Assembly: GCF_028640845.1 (NCBI RefSeq)
Contig: NC_080548.1
Coordinates: forward strand, 15,222,814-15,286,813
Length of the DNA stretch: 64,000 bases
From: Ahaetulla prasina
Taxonomy: Eukaryota > Chordata > Lepidosauria > Squamata > Colubridae
Direction: 5' to 3'
Position 1 is the stretch's first letter. Each line of letters opens with the position of its first letter. Positions 22,015 to 33,975 of the stretch are shown here, piece by piece. Under the pieces are notes generated by a model. That model was given only the letters and a program-made list of their open reading frames with translations. It was not told the DNA's origin and made no database searches. Made by a program: the position numbers and the translations under genes.

Positions 22015-22293
22015 ATTTAAGCTATGTCCAACCTGATTGCGTTGGAACTAAATTCCCATAATTTCTTGGGAACAGTATTATGGTGGTTTGGGCTATTGAG
22101 AGCTCTAGTTAGTAACCTGATTCAGTTAGTAACCTGGTTGTTAAGTGAACCCATGACTTTGCTTGTCAGAAAATTGCAAAATTTCTGACAAGCAAAGTGT
22201 TGCTGTGTTCCAGGGTCATGTGACAAGGGTCACATGACCCTGGAACACAGCAACCATCTTAAATATGAGCCAGTGGCCAAGTGTCTGAATTTT

Positions 22294-23152
22294 TTTGCCA
22301 GAACAAAATTTTTTATTTTCCATAATAATTCCCACAGTTTGACCAGTGTACAATACAATCACTTATCCAACAATCGATCCTATACTTAAATTATACTCCA
22401 TCAGGGCTGCTCGACCACCACTCCCTCCCTTAATCCTTTCTACCCTTCTCATCCTTCTTTGACTTTCCCCACCATCCTTCTCCTCGCTTTCCTACTTCCC
22501 CACCTCTTTCCCACTTCTCACTACCATCCTTTCTAACCCTCTATCTTCTCCTTCTCCTCCTCCTCCTATCCTTTCTTCTCCCTCCCTTCTTTCCTACCTA
22601 CCTGCCTACCTACTTTCTTCCTTCTTTACTCCTCTTTCCTTACCCTTTCCCTTCGGGAGTGTTTACCGAGTAGTCCCGACTTTACACCATTCCAACTTGT
22701 TTAATTCTACCATTATTCCTGTACAATGGCAATCAATCAATTTATAATCTTCCCCTCCCCTCCATTTCTCCCTTCCTCCCCCCACCCCCCGAGACTTCCC
22801 AGAACAGAATACAGGGTATTGTAACTAACAAACATAATCTAAAATATAACATAAAACATATTCCATTTCACACCATCACACCATCACACTATCAATTCCC
22901 TTCTTTCTTAAACTCTAATACATAGCAATTCCTAACTTCACTCAAAAACTAATTGATATTTTTTAATCTGATACTTATTTTGAATATAATCAATCCACTT
23001 TCTCCATTCCAAAATATATTTTTCTTGTGTACAGTCTTTCAAGTAGGCAGAAATTTTTGCCATTTCTGCTAAATTTGATACTTTACTAATCCATTCTCCA
23101 ATTGTAGGTAAGTCTTCTTTCTTCCAATATTGTGCAATCAATAGTCTTGCAG
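22294..23152 (-). mobile_element. L1 LINE 3' end, 17-bp TSD
   Basis: Flanked by CCAAGTGTCTGAATTTT at 22277-22293 and 23153-23169. The minus-strand frame 23156-22938 encodes the ORF2 C-terminus (LLIAQYWKKEDLPTIGEWIS). Beyond it, toward 22294, is a 3'UTR with a purine-rich stretch (pyrimidine-rich on the plus strand, 22400-22800), a typical L1 3'UTR feature. 5' truncated. Confidence 0.93.
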
Positions 23153-23264
23153 CCAAGTGTCTGAATTTTGATCACGTGTCCATGGGGATGCTGCAAAGCT
23201 TGTTAACTGTCATAAGTTATTTTATTCAGTGCCATTGTAACTTTGAACAATCACTAAATAAACG

Positions 23265-23508
23265 GTTATTAACACACAGCTGCCTGCAATTACAATTACT
23301 GCAGGCTCGAGTCCCACCAGGCCCAAGGTTGACTCAGCCTTCCATCCTTTACAAGGTAGGTAAAATGAGGACCCAGATTGTTGGGGGGGCAATAAGTTGA
23401 CTTTGTATATAATTATACAAATAGAATGAGACTATTGCCTTACACAATGTAAGCTGACCTGAGTCTTCGGAGAAGGGCGGGATATAAATTCAAATAATAA
23501 AAAAAAAA
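23265..23508 (+). mobile_element. tRNA-derived SINE
   Basis: Same family as 9936-10205, plus strand, ending in 'agaagggcgggatataaatt' and an A-rich tail. Confidence 0.85.
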
Positions 23509-23529
23509 AGTCGAGGACTACCTGTAGCC

Positions 23530-23805
23530 CAGTGGTGAAATTCAATTCTTTTTACTACCGGTTCTGTGGGCGTGGCTTGGTGGGCATAGTGTGGCTTGGT
23601 AGGCGTGGCTTGGTGGGCATGGCAGGGGAAGGATACTGCAAACTCCCCATTCCCACCCCACTCCAGGGGAAGGATACTGCAAAACCTCCATTCCCACCCC
23701 ACTCTGGGGCCATCCAGAGGTGGTATTTGCCGGTTCTCCAAACTACTCAAAATTTCCGCTACCGGTTCTCCAGAACCTGTCAGAACCCGCTGGATTACAC
23801 CCCAG
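23530..23805. mobile_element. hAT-type MITE, perfect 8-bp TSD
   Basis: Starts CAGTGGTGAAATTCA, ends ATTACACCCCAG. The duplication CTGTAGCC (23522-23529 and 23806-23813) is perfect. It inserted at the right edge of the mariner MITE. Confidence 0.92.
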
Positions 23806-23986
23806 CTGTAGCCTCTTGAGGCTTTTTTCGAAACACATTGCAATACTGACAATACCAACTCTGCCCTCTGTTCTAAAGGCAGCGGCTGCAATTCCACTGG
23901 CGCTCCATCTCTGAACCACCAGGTTGGAAAAATCTGAACCTGTAGGATTTCTCCCTGCCCAGAAAAAAAGTAGCACTAGATATCTA

Positions 23987-24348
23987 CAGCTAGTCCTCGA
24001 CCTACAACAACAGCAATGACTGGGATTGGAACTGATTAAGTGAATCATGCCTGATTTAATTACTCTTTTTGTTGTTGTTGCTGTCATTAAGCAAATGATT
24101 GTGGTCCTTAAGCAAATCCAATTCCCTTCATTGACTTTGCTTTGTTAGAAGCCCCCTGGGAAGATCACAGATAGGGATCACGTGACCCAGTGACTCAGCA
24201 ACCATTGTAAATATATGCTGGTTGCCAAGTGCCCAAATCTCGATCACATGATTATCGGGATGCTGTGAAAAGTGCCAATCATATAAGGCCATTTTTTTCA
24301 CTGTGGTCATGACTTCAAATCGCCTAGTTGTAAATCAAGGACTATCTG
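23987..24348. mobile_element. Mariner-type MITE with TA ends
   Basis: TA|CAGCTAGTCCTCGACCTACA at the left, and AATCAAGGACTATCTG|TA at the right. Confidence 0.85.
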
Positions 24349-24789
24349 TATGTGGTTCTGCAACTATTAAAAGAAAATGATGATACTGACCTTTCGGGGA
24401 ACTGGACTCGGTTAACCAAGCCAAGCAAATAAACAGCTTTGAGACATTTTGAGATAAGAGAAGCTTCAGAAAAATGATATAAAACAGGAGTCTACATTGG
24501 AAATACATTTACATCCAGTAGGTGGCAGTTTAGAACACGGTGCAGTTTAATTAATGCTGTTGTTCCTGACTTATTAAAGCCAGGGAGTTTGTATTCTTGC
24601 AAACAGTGATTTGCAAATTGATTTAAAAGTCACTAGCGCAGCCTAGTGTTTTCACAGCCTACTATTTTTCTGAGTTAAATGCTCCTTCTTTCTGGTTTCT
24701 TTTACTCATGGAAGGGTGCAAGGCAAGCCCAGCAATTTTCTTGTGGCCGTAGCTGAGCTATTGAGCTTAAGTTTTGAGGCTGAGCTTTT

Positions 24790-25222
24790 TTTTTTAAAAT
24801 TTAATATTTTTAACACAATAGGACAACACATAACATATAATGTATAAATATATTCTCATTTTAAACAGTGTTTCTTAGTGGTCTTCTTTCCATTTTATAC
24901 ATTTCCCCCCCATCTTTTTTACTGTTTTATTTTCTTCATTGTCTCTTTTTTTGGTTACATTGTATTTTCTAACACTAATAACCTTATATACATTTCTATA
25001 TATTTTTTATGTACATATTTTACATTTCTAGTTTCTTCCCTTTATATTTTATTCTTTATTTCTAGTCTCAAGCCATTGATATCATTTGTTCCAAATTATA
25101 TAATAAAATCAGCAGATGAAAAAGTGAGAGGAAAAGTTTTAGAATGTGCTGAGATGGACAAATTAACAAAAGAAATTAAAGAAAAAGAAGACACACAAAT
25201 TATTATATACAAATTATATAAT
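24790..25222. mobile_element. L1 insertion with 5' inversion, 14-bp TSD
   Basis: GAGGCTGAGCTTTT flanks the block at 24776-24789 and 25223-25236. The left part (to about 25080) is an L1 3'UTR on the minus strand, starting with a poly-T run. The right part (about 25080-25215) reads as L1 ORF2 on the plus strand (VRGKVLECAEMDKLTKEIKE). Opposite orientations inside one TSD pair indicate twin-primed reverse transcription. The open frame through this region is a chimaera of repeat and flank. Confidence 0.88.
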
Positions 25223-25576
25223 GAGGCTGAGCTTTTAAGGGGCAACATGAGTGCCTTCAGCCTTACAGAGGCTTATTTCACCCGTTCGTATGCCAGAGAT
25301 CCCCTGTCAAATGGTCCTCTCATGGCCCTCAAAACTAATGAAAGTTGCAGACCTCTGCTGTTCATCCTCCCAACACAGGACAAATTATGCACCTTTCATA
25401 GGTGGTCCTGCAATAGGCAACATGTGGCATTCCAGATGTGGCTGCTGCACAACACTTACAGCATCACTTTTGAATGGGGAGTGGGAGTGACGGGTTTTAT
25501 GTTGGGGATTTTTAGTGCTGTAAGCTACCTGGAACCACTTTGTGAGTTGAGTGACCACATAAATTTGTTGATACAC

Positions 25577-25631
<55 letters not shown>

Positions 25632-25660
25632 GATATAGAGATAGATATAAATAGAGATAG

Positions 25661-25723
<63 letters not shown>

Positions 25724-25886
25724 AATAGAGATAGAGAGAGATAAATAGGTAGAAATTCAGAGAGATATAAATAGAGATAAATAGGCATAGATAGAGATAG
25801 TTAAAGAGATAGATAGATATGGATAGATATATAGATAGATAGATATAGAGAGATAAATAGAGATAGGTAGGGTAGGGTAGGGTAGG

Positions 25887-25940
<54 letters not shown>
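25577..25940. repeat. (GATA)n microsatellite, Bkm type
   Basis: About 360 bp of GATA/AGAT units with interspersed ATAGAG and TAGGG variants. Translated frames are artefacts. Confidence 0.97.
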
Positions 25941-25942
<2 letters not shown>

Positions 25943-26008
25943 CACATACCACTGGGGTGCCTGGACAACCCAACTTAAGGCCTTGGGCTCTGAAGAACAA
26001 AGCTGCAT

Positions 26009-26145
26009 ACGTGGTCCTCGACTTCATTTAGTGACCATTCAAAGTTACAACGACATTGAAAAAAGTGACTTAACGACCGTTTTTCACACAACCGTTGCAA
26101 CATCTCCATGATCATGTGATCAAAATTCAAAAGACTTGCCAACTG
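26009..26145. mobile_element. Mariner-type MITE fragment
   Basis: Contains 'gtggtcctcgacttcattta', 'cattgaaaaaagtgactta' and 'gatcatgtgatcaaaattc', cut before the second terminus. Confidence 0.7.
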
Positions 26146-26710
26146 ACTTATCGCTGGCTGCAAGCAGTGCCTCCTTTGGACAGAGACAGCTGAAGATGCT
26201 ATTGGCACCTATGTGATGCTCTGCAGAGAGAGAGAAAGGCTGCATTATTAGTCAGCAGAGCCGCAGAGCCAGCTACGCCTGACAGCAGCAATCACTGATG
26301 TCAAAACTTCTATTAGTAGCTGAGCTTTTAGGTGGATAACACTCTGGCAGAAGACTTGAAAGCACTTCCTGTAAGATTGGTAGATTGGCAACTGAAGAAC
26401 TTTTCAGCTCAGTGAAGCAAAGTCTCGGCAAATTTAGAAGCCGGTGCCAGATTTTGATAGAAATCTTAAAACCATTATTTTTATTTTTAATAGAATCGGA
26501 GACGACTGCAAACAAACAGCTTCATACAGGATTAAATGAAAAATTGCTTCTGTTTCTGGATTGTTTTTTTAAAAAAACAAACAAACAAAGGCAGGGAGAA
26601 GGAAGAACTTTATTATGGACAGCAATGCACAGATCTTAGAGAACAAACACACAGAGATCTTGGAGACTTATAAAGGAACTGTTAGAAATCTTTTCTTGCT
26701 GTTACTGGTT
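26146..26710. other. No recognisable gene
   Basis: Unassigned sequence. A short open frame covers 26385-26639 but has no similarity I recognise, and it lies between repeats. Confidence 0.4.
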
Positions 26711-26712
26711 CT

Positions 26713-26955
26713 GTACCGTGGTGGTGCAGTGGTTAGAATGCAGTATGGCAGGCTACTTCTGCTGACTGCCGGCTGCCAGCAGTTCCTCGGTTCAATTCTC
26801 ACTGGCAGAAGGTTGACTCACCTTCCATCCTTCCAAGGTCAGTCAAATGAGGACCGAGATTGTTGGGGACAAGATGCTGACTCTGTAAACTGCTTAGAGG
26901 GAGTGCTGTAAAAGCGGTATGAAGCGGTCTAAGTGCTATTGCTGGTGCTATTTTT
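26713..26955 (+). mobile_element. tRNA-derived SINE, second subfamily
   Basis: Head 'gtggtgcagtggttagaatg', middle 'ttccaaggtcagtcaaatg', tail 'ggtatgaagcggtctaagtg'. Confidence 0.8.
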
Positions 26956-27349
26956 CTAGGATAGCCTTCTTTAACCTGATGCTTATCAAATGTACTAGAG
27001 GGCAATTTCCATTATCTCACTGGCCATTTGGTGGTAGATGGTGGGATCTGGTGTCCAAATGCATCGGAAGCCCAGCAGATCAGGGGATCTTCTCTAGGAT
27101 AGAGAAATGCGTTCTCAGATAAGTTTTAAAATTGCCATCTGTAGCTACTGAAAATGACTGAAAATGGTAGGGCCACCAGAACTGGTCTGCACAAATACAG
27201 ATAGCCACTAGATGGCAGCAAAAAGGGGTTTTCAGTATATTTTTCTGCCATCTACCCCTAATATTGAAGTCTTGCAGCTCAGACCTATTTCGCAGCTGTC
27301 TCTGTGTGTGTGTGTGTGGGGAAGTGGTGGAAGCTGGAGGTGAGGGGAA

Positions 27350-27581
27350 CAGAGGTGGGTTTCAGCAGGTTCTGACCAGTTCTGGAGAACCAGTAGCAGA
27401 AATTTTGAGTAGTTTGGAGAACTGGTAGTAAAAATTCTGACTGGCCCCGCCTCCCATCTATTCTCTGCCTCCTGAGTCCCAGCTGATCGGGAGGAAATGG
27501 GGATTTTGCAGTAACCTTACCCTGCCACGCCCACCAAGCCACATCCACAGAACCGGTAGTAAAAAAATTTGAAACCCATTG
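27350..27581. mobile_element. hAT-type MITE
   Basis: Starts CAGAGGTGGGTTTCA and ends TTGAAACCCATTG. The 8-mers GAGGGGAA and GAGGGGGA flank it (7/8). Confidence 0.82.
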
Positions 27582-27614
27582 GAGGGGGACATTTAATTAT
27601 GTTAATTACCTTAC

Positions 27615-27765
27615 AGGTTGTCCTCAATTTACGACTATGATTAAGCCCAACATTTTTGTTCTTAAGTGAGACATTTGTTAAGTGAGCTTTGCCCCATTTT
27701 ATGACTTCCCTTGCCACAGTTCTTAAGTGAATCATTGCAGTTAGTAACCAGCTTTCCAGATGCCA
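27615..27765. mobile_element. Mariner-type MITE fragment
   Basis: TA|CAGGTTGTCCTCAATTTACG terminus with 'gagctttgccccattttatg', broken after about 150 bp. Confidence 0.75.
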
Positions 27766-28085
27766 AGCTCAGTGTCTTTAACCACCATGGCAGTATATAG
27801 TGAAACGCTTTGTGCCAAACGGTTCCCCAGGAAGATTCCTCAGTGACTATATCCACATTTATTGCCTGCTTGTCTATGATTTATTGCACCCAGGCTGAAA
27901 ATTCCGTTCCAGAGATGCCTGGCCAAACAAACAAACAAGGTGCTAATTAAATCTCAGAATTGCAGAGAAGGACAGCTACTCAGGAGTTAGATGGAAATCA
28001 ACCCCATCAGCTTGCATTGGTGTTTATATCTGGGCATCGCACCTGGAGTTTTAACCAATTTAGTTTCCATTTTAAAGTATATTTC

Positions 28086-28976
28086 TTTTTTTAAAAAAAT
28101 GATATTTATTGAATTTCCAAAAGTTAAAATACACAATACAAAAAAACAGCACAATACACAAAAACAAAATATATATATAAAACACACAAAGACAAACGCA
28201 TCAAAATTACATTACTCATAACAGCTTTTCCTACATTGGTATCTCTTATCCTATTTAACCTCTATATACAGATTCTACTTCTAGGTATCTCTATAAACCG
28301 ACATTCTTATTTAAATTATCTTAACCTCTATTCAGAATTCAGTCTCATGATAAAAATCTCCCTTAAGTTTTATGCTTACTCTCCAACCAGGAATATCATC
28401 TATTCCATATTCGATAGTGCTCAGTATCTTCCCTCTCCTTCATTTCCATCGGTAATCTATCCATTTCTGCACATTCATATATTTTTTTAATTATAATTTG
28501 ATCCGGTGGGATATCCGGATGTTTCCAATTCTTTTTCTTTTTTAATTTGAATTTATATCCCGCCCTTCTCCGAAGACTCAGGGCGGCTTACACTGTGTTA
28601 AGCAATAGTCTTCATCTATTTGTATACTATATACAAAGTCAACTTTTATTGCCCCCAATAATCTGGGTCCTCATTTTACCTACCTTATAAAGGATGGAAG
28701 GCTGAGTCAACCTTGGGCCTGGGTGGGACTTGAACTTGCAGTAATTGCAAGCAGCTGTGTTAATAACAGACAGACTTAGTCTGCTGAGCCACCAGGATAG
28801 AATTGTGCTATCACAATTCTACATGCCATCAATATGTGTAATATGATATATTGTATATTTTTTTCCACTTTCCCTTCCGGAATGCCCAATAGGAATAGTT
28901 CTGTTTTTTTTTTTTTATTTTCTGCCCTGTTATTTCATCCAGCCAGTTTTTTATCTTCCCTGCAAATTTCTTAATC
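28086..28976 (-). mobile_element. L1 LINE 3' end containing a nested SINE, 14-bp TSD
   Basis: TTAAAGTATATTTC flanks it at 28072-28085 and 28977-28990. The plus strand starts with a T-run, so the L1 is on the minus strand. Only 3'UTR-like AT-rich sequence is present. A SINE at 28538-28797 is inside it. Confidence 0.9.
28538..28797 (-). mobile_element. tRNA-derived SINE nested in L1
   Basis: Tail 'atcccgcccttctccgaagac' side at the left, tRNA-like head 'ctgctgagccaccagg' side at the right. Confidence 0.87.
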
Positions 28977-28990
28977 TTAAAGTATATTTC

Positions 28991-29500
28991 AAAAGGCAGA
29001 GCAATGATGTCTTATCACGTGAAGCCCGACTAGCAGGTCGAAAGGAAAGGGAAAATACACATACTTGTCACTGGAGTTACTCATGAAATATTGAGTGCGG
29101 CATATTTTCTTTCTGTTAAGGGTTCTATTTTTAGAATTGCTCTTCCAAGCCTAGCCTGACAGCTTTCAAATGAATCAGGTGATAATTTTCAGTATCTTGT
29201 TGACCATGAAGGCACGACGGTGGGAATTATTTTCCAAACATTTCCACGGTCCATCATGTCTGGGATGGCATCTCCATAATAAGGGGAAAAACGGTAGTCA
29301 TGAAGCATCTTTCACGACTGCTAAAAAATTGTTGGTGGTAAAAGGCTGAAGAAAAATAGAGTGTCACCATTTCAGTACAAAATAAAATTTCCTATTGAAG
29401 AGAAGGGAACGGCAGCCTCATTATTATTTTCCCATTTTCAGCCAAAAACGACCACCACAAAAATGTTAAAAAAAAAGGACCTGGTCATGTAGATATCTCA
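28991..29500. other. No recognisable feature
   Basis: Unassigned non-coding-looking DNA, followed by a mariner MITE scrap at about 29500-29572 ending GAGGACTACCTG. Confidence 0.45.
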
Positions 29501-29688
29501 AAATGCGATCGCGATGACTTATAACTGAATTTCCAGGCCCAACGCTGGTTCTAAATTGAGGACTACCTGCAATATTTTCCACATTTCTCTGACTTTCTGT
29601 CATCCACACTAACTGAAGCTTGAAAACTGTATTATTTTCTCGTTCAGGTGCCAGAACAAGATTCTATCATTTACCTGACACCGTAGAA

Positions 29689-29811
29689 CAGGGGTCTCCA
29701 ACCTTGGCAACTTTAAGCCTGGAGGACTTTAATTCCCAGAATTCCCCAGCCAGCTTTGCTCTGGGAGTTGAAGTCCTCCAGGCTTAAAGTTGCTAAGGTT
29801 GGAGACCCCTG
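29689..29811. mobile_element. Palindromic MITE with 8-bp TSD
   Basis: A 123-bp near-perfect inverted repeat, CAGGGGTCTCCAACCTTGG to its complement. Flanked by CCGTAGAA (29681-29688) and CTGTAGAA (29812-29819), 7/8. Confidence 0.92.
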
Positions 29812-30318
29812 CTGTAGAAAGTAACATAATAACTATAGGGGGGGGAATACTTTAGAGCAGTAGTTCTCCCCCTCTGTGAAATCAAAGCCACAGTGAATTT
29901 GTATGGCAAATATAAGGCGACTCTAAATTTTGTGACCCATTTTCTAGCGTCTTTAGACAAAACTGCTCGCAGAGAATGCAACACTGATTCATCCATCTGT
30001 CTTGCACCTCTCAGGACTTCAGGTGGATGGCTTGGTCCCCTCTAAGATAACAGTTCACTGCTGGAGCATCTGCTGTCTCGGACGAGCGTCCAAAGTTCAA
30101 CCCCCAGGATGCTGCTAAAAGTGAGCCCAGCCTGGATCTCTGGAAAGCCGCTAGAGATAATTCTGAACTATGGAGACCAGGTGCTTTGCTTGATATACAA
30201 ATGCTTGCTGGGTTTCTGTAAGCTTTTGTTTGATTAGCAACACAATCCAAGGCCTATCAATGCAGAGTAATCTTGCTGATAAAGATTTATACTTAGGAGG
30301 TGAGTACAGGCTATAATT

Positions 30319-30626
30319 CAGGGGTGAAATCCAGCAGGTTCTGACAGGTTCTGGAGAAGTGGTAGCGGAAATTTTGAGTAGTTTGGAGAACTGGCAAATA
30401 CCACCTCTGGCTGGTCCCGGAGTGGGGTGGGAATGGGGATTTTGCAGTATCCTTCCCCTGGAGTGAGGAGGGAATGGAGATATTGCAGAATCCTTCCCCT
30501 GGAGTGAGGAGGGAATGGAGATTTGGCAGTATCCTTCCCCCAGAGTGGGGTGAAATGGAGATTTTGCAGCATCCTTCCCCTGCCATGTCGACCAAGCCGA
30601 AATTCAAAAATTGAATTTCACCACTG
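30319..30626. mobile_element. hAT-type MITE
   Basis: Starts CAGGGGTGAAATCCAG and ends TGAATTTCACCACTG. CTATAATT and CTATACTT flank it (7/8). Confidence 0.88.
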
Positions 30627-30776
30627 CTATACTTAATGTACTTATGCCCACTACTCCGCCATTGAAAACAACAATTGATTCGTTTAAACTTCAAAGGGTT
30701 TTCTGGGAAGTATGTTTAACAAAGAGGGTATGGGGTCACTAACACCCGCCAATGATTGCTGAGCATTTTTGACCTC

Positions 30777-31155
30777 CAGGGGTGGGTCTGCTGGGGGTTT
30801 GCAGAGGTTCGGGAGAACCTCTAGCTAAGATTCTTTGCCGTTCAGAGAACCCCCAAATCCCACTCCTGGCTGGCCCCGCCCACCCATCCCCTCCCAGGAG
30901 TCCCCACGCGGCCTGTTTTGGATGCAGGTAAGTGCAGGGTGTGCACAGAGGCTCGGGGAGGCTGAAAAATGGGCCTACTGGAAGTTCAGGAAGGCCTCCA
31001 GAGGGATCTCCGGAGCCTGGGGAGGCCGTTTTCGCCCTCAGGGAGGGCAACCCCCCTCCCGCTATGGTGCAGGAGGCTGACTAGGCTATGCCCACCTTGG
31101 CCATGCAGCAACCGGGCAGAGAATCCCTTGCTAAAATTTTTGAAGCCCACCCCTG
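30777..31155. mobile_element. hAT-type non-autonomous element, larger subfamily
   Basis: Starts CAGGGGTGGG and ends GCCCACCCCTG. TTGACCTC and CTGACCTC flank it (7/8). Confidence 0.85.
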
Positions 31156-31159
31156 CTGA

Positions 31160-31600
31160 CCTCCATTCCAGACTTCCCCAGCTGTTCCTTTCCATGCCAG
31201 TGCTGGAGTCTGGATTCTATTGGGAGTATATACACTGGTTCCTTAAGATGAATTATGCACATACTGTAACAATGGAGAACCGGTGCATTTCTTTCTGCTG
31301 CTTTGAGATATTTATCCTCACCCCCCCTGTAAATTGGAATCATCCCCTGCTCCAAAGACAAAAGGAACAATAATCAGCAAAAGCCAGCTCCTTTTGCAGC
31401 CTGATTTAGCTTCACTGGGTCACCTTGTCTGGAAGGTCTCCAGCCTCACCTTGCTTGCCTGGACTGAAGAGTTGGCTGTGAATGTTGACTAGCCTGCTGG
31501 GATGCAGAATCTGCTCAAGCCAGAATATTGAAAAGCATAGGAAGCTGAAAGCAGTAGATTGCTTAGGGTGGACTCAGTCTATGCAAAGCAGCTATCATGG
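31160..31600. other. No recognisable feature
   Basis: Unassigned sequence between a hAT-type element and LINE copies. No supported exon. Confidence 0.4.
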
Positions 31601-31602
31601 TA

Positions 31603-32330
31603 TAGAATAGAATAGAATTTTTTTATTGGTCAAGTGTGATTGGACACACAAGGAATTTGTCTTGGTGCAGATGCTCTTAGTGTACATAAAAGGAAAGATA
31701 TGTTCATCAAGAATCATAAGGTACAACACTTAATGATAGTCAGAATAGAATAGAATAGAATGGAACGGAACGGAACGGAACGGAACAGAACAGAATAGAA
31801 CACAACAGAACAGAACAGAATAGAATAGAATTTTTTATTGGCCAAGTGTGATTGGACACCCAAGAAATTTGTCTTGGTGCATACACTCTCAGTGTACGTA
31901 AAAGAAAAGATACCTTCATCAAGGTACAACACTTACAACACTTAATGATAGCCATAGGGTACAATTAAGCAATCAGGAAACAATATCAGTATAAATCGTA
32001 AGCAACAAAGTTACAGTCATAAGTGGAAGGAGATGGGTGATGGGAACGATGAGAAAATTAATAGTAGTGCAGATTTAGTAAATAGTTTGAGTGTTGAGGG
32101 AATTATTTGTTTAGCAGAGTGATGGTATCAGATGGATGGATTGCAGGGAAAAATCAGGCGAAAGAAGGAAAGGAAGTTGCATGGAGGCAGAGAGAAAAGG
32201 TCCGAGAAGATGGTAGAGAATCTCTTGCATCAACAGTAAAGGCAACAGAATATTTTTTTGTTTTGTTTTCAGAATAGATGGGGAAACATAAAGACTCCAC
32301 CATGGCATATCCACTGAGCATGGATACACA
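31603..32330 (-). mobile_element. LINE 3' ends with AATAG-type tails (two tandem copies)
   Basis: 'attggtcaagtgtgattgga' and 'attggccaagtgtgattgga' begin two copies (31620 and 31835), each preceded on the plus strand by an AGAAT/GGAAC pentanucleotide tract, the 3' tail of a minus-strand LINE. The second continues to about 32110 with the same 3' region as 34170-34760 and 62110-62780. Confidence 0.83.
31740..31830. repeat. Pentanucleotide array AGAAT / GGAAC / AGAAC
   Basis: Successive blocks of AATAG, GGAAC and AGAAC-type units at the 3' end of the LINE copy. The blocks show single-base variants spread within the array. Confidence 0.92.
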
Positions 32331-32519
32331 ACTTAGTCTCGACTTAGAGCCACAATTGAGCCCAAGATTTCCATTCCTAAGTGAGACTGTTATTAAGTGA
32401 ATGTTTCCCCATTTTATGACCTTTCTTCCCAGAGGTGTTAAGTAAATCACTGCAGTTCTTAGGTTAGTGACATGACAGTAAAGTGAATCTGGCTTCCCCA
32501 TTGACTTTGCTGGTGAGAA

Positions 32520-32870
32520 GGTAGTCTAGTGAAGAGAAGGACCAGGGGAGTCTTCTAATATTTGAGGGGCTGCCACAGAGAGGAAGGGGGTCAACCTGTT
32601 CTCCAAAGCACCAGAAGGCCAGACAAGGAACAATGGATGGAAACTGAACAAGGAGCAGTTCAACCTGGAAATAAGGAGAAATTTCCTGACAGTGAGAATA
32701 TTCAACCAATGGAGCTGAAGTTGCCTTCAGAAGTTGTGGGAGCGTCATCACTGGAAGCTTTCAAGAAGAGACTGAACTGCCCTCTGTCAGAAATGGTATG
32801 GGGTCTCCTGCTTGGGCAGGGGGTTGGACTAGATGACCTACAAGGTCTCTTCCAACTCTGTTAATCTGTT
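32520..32870 (+). mobile_element. CR1/L3-type LINE 3' fragment
   Basis: Encodes the ORF2 end (ASSLEAFKKRLNCPLSEMV) after frame breaks and ends with 'ggactagatgacctacaagg' 3'UTR text. Confidence 0.87.
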
Positions 32871-32971
32871 AAAGGTCACAAAAGGTGATCCCATGACTGT
32901 AGGACACTGAAACCATCAAGCACCTGAATTTTGATCACATGACCATGGTCGTAAGTGTAAATGGTCATAGG

Positions 32972-33165
32972 CGGTAGTGGGTTTCAAATCCCTGCACTAG
33001 CGGTTTGCTATTGGGAATGAGCGTGCGGCACTCCTGCGCATGCGCAGAAGGTTCTGCACATATGCAGAGCGTTTTTGTTGACCTCTGGGCAGGTGGGCGG
33101 AGCCTCCCGCCGCGGCTGCTACCAGTTCACCCCAACTGGGGCAAACCGGTAGCAACCCACCACTG
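32972..33165. mobile_element. hAT-type MITE nested in mariner MITE, perfect 8-bp TSD
   Basis: Starts CGGTAGTGGGTTTCA and ends CAACCCACCACTG. The duplication GTCATAGG (32964-32971 and 33166-33173) is perfect. Confidence 0.92.
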
Positions 33166-33234
33166 GTCATAGGTCACTTTTTTCAGTGCTGTTGTAACTT
33201 CGAATGGTCACTAAACGAGTGGTTCTCAATAAAG

Positions 33235-33975
33235 GACTCTCTCTGTCGAGCAGAAGGCTGACATTTGCTTCGGTAAACAAAACCGCTGAGCGAATTTATT
33301 GGCAGTATGTAGTAGTTGGCGGTGGAAAAAAAATAATCAACTGTATTTGCTAAAGATTATTGTAGAATGCAGGGATTTGTTCTAAACGAAACGTTGAATC
33401 AGCCCACTTCCCAATCTCCTGGAGAGAGCCTGGCATTATGTAAAAGGCCTTTATCATCCATTTCTTTGGATTGAATAAACAGATGTATCTGGCAGTCCAG
33501 ATATGAATAGAACACGGGGGGAGACAAGCTGCTTGAAAGGCTTAAAGCTTTTAGTCATAACATGCAGCACAGAAATGAGCTGGTATTTAATTTTCTCTAA
33601 CCTCCAGATGATCACTGTTATTCATCCATGTGGTGAGCATGCTATTATTTTAATCAATTGGCAGAAAGAATGGGACCAGGATAAAGCTAAGCCAGGAAAC
33701 CAGCTACCTAAATTGAAGGAGATCACACAGATACCATAATGCTTTGCAAAAAGACCCCCTCCCTGGAAACTTAGTTCAATAGTGGCACTAGAACCCTTCA
33801 TTGTACCAGGTAACAGCTTAGGAGAGGTTGAACAGGTCAAAACAGGCTTTCTTAGGTAGGGTAAGTCCCATTGAGGACCTTCTTCCTAGGAAAATGGATC
33901 AAAGGCTTCAGGATCTCATATTTGACGTGGGCTGGAGAGGGGAGAAATTACAAATAATTTTAGGAAAGGAAGCAC
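33235..33975. other. No recognisable feature
   Basis: Mostly unassigned. Short frames at 33503-33739 and 33828-34040 show no family similarity that I can name. The 3' end of this stretch leads into a Penelope-like terminal segment. Confidence 0.4.

Larger units (their letters stand above)
22090..23524. mobile_element. Mariner-type MITE split by an L1 and by a SINE
   Basis: Pieces at 22090-22293, 23170-23264 and 23509-23524 ('gtcgaggactacctg'|TA) are one MITE. The L1 (22294-23152) and the SINE (23265-23508) inserted into it. Confidence 0.78.
32335..33232. mobile_element. Mariner-type MITE split by CR1 and hAT insertions
   Basis: Pieces at about 32335-32518, 32872-32971 and 33166-33232 are one MITE ('gagcccaagatttccattcc', 'gatcacatgaccatgg', 'gtgctgttgtaacttcgaat'). 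Confidence 0.75.

Noticed and set aside
23490..23897. A 135-codon minus-strand frame
   Set aside because: Covers a hAT-type MITE with a perfect TSD. The protein reading is shared with other copies of the repeat.
24878..25585. A 235-codon plus-strand frame
   Set aside because: It is a chimaera of antisense L1 3'UTR, an inverted ORF2 piece and unrelated flank.
25512..26027. A 171-codon frame of YLSI repeats
   Set aside because: Translation of the GATA microsatellite on the minus strand.
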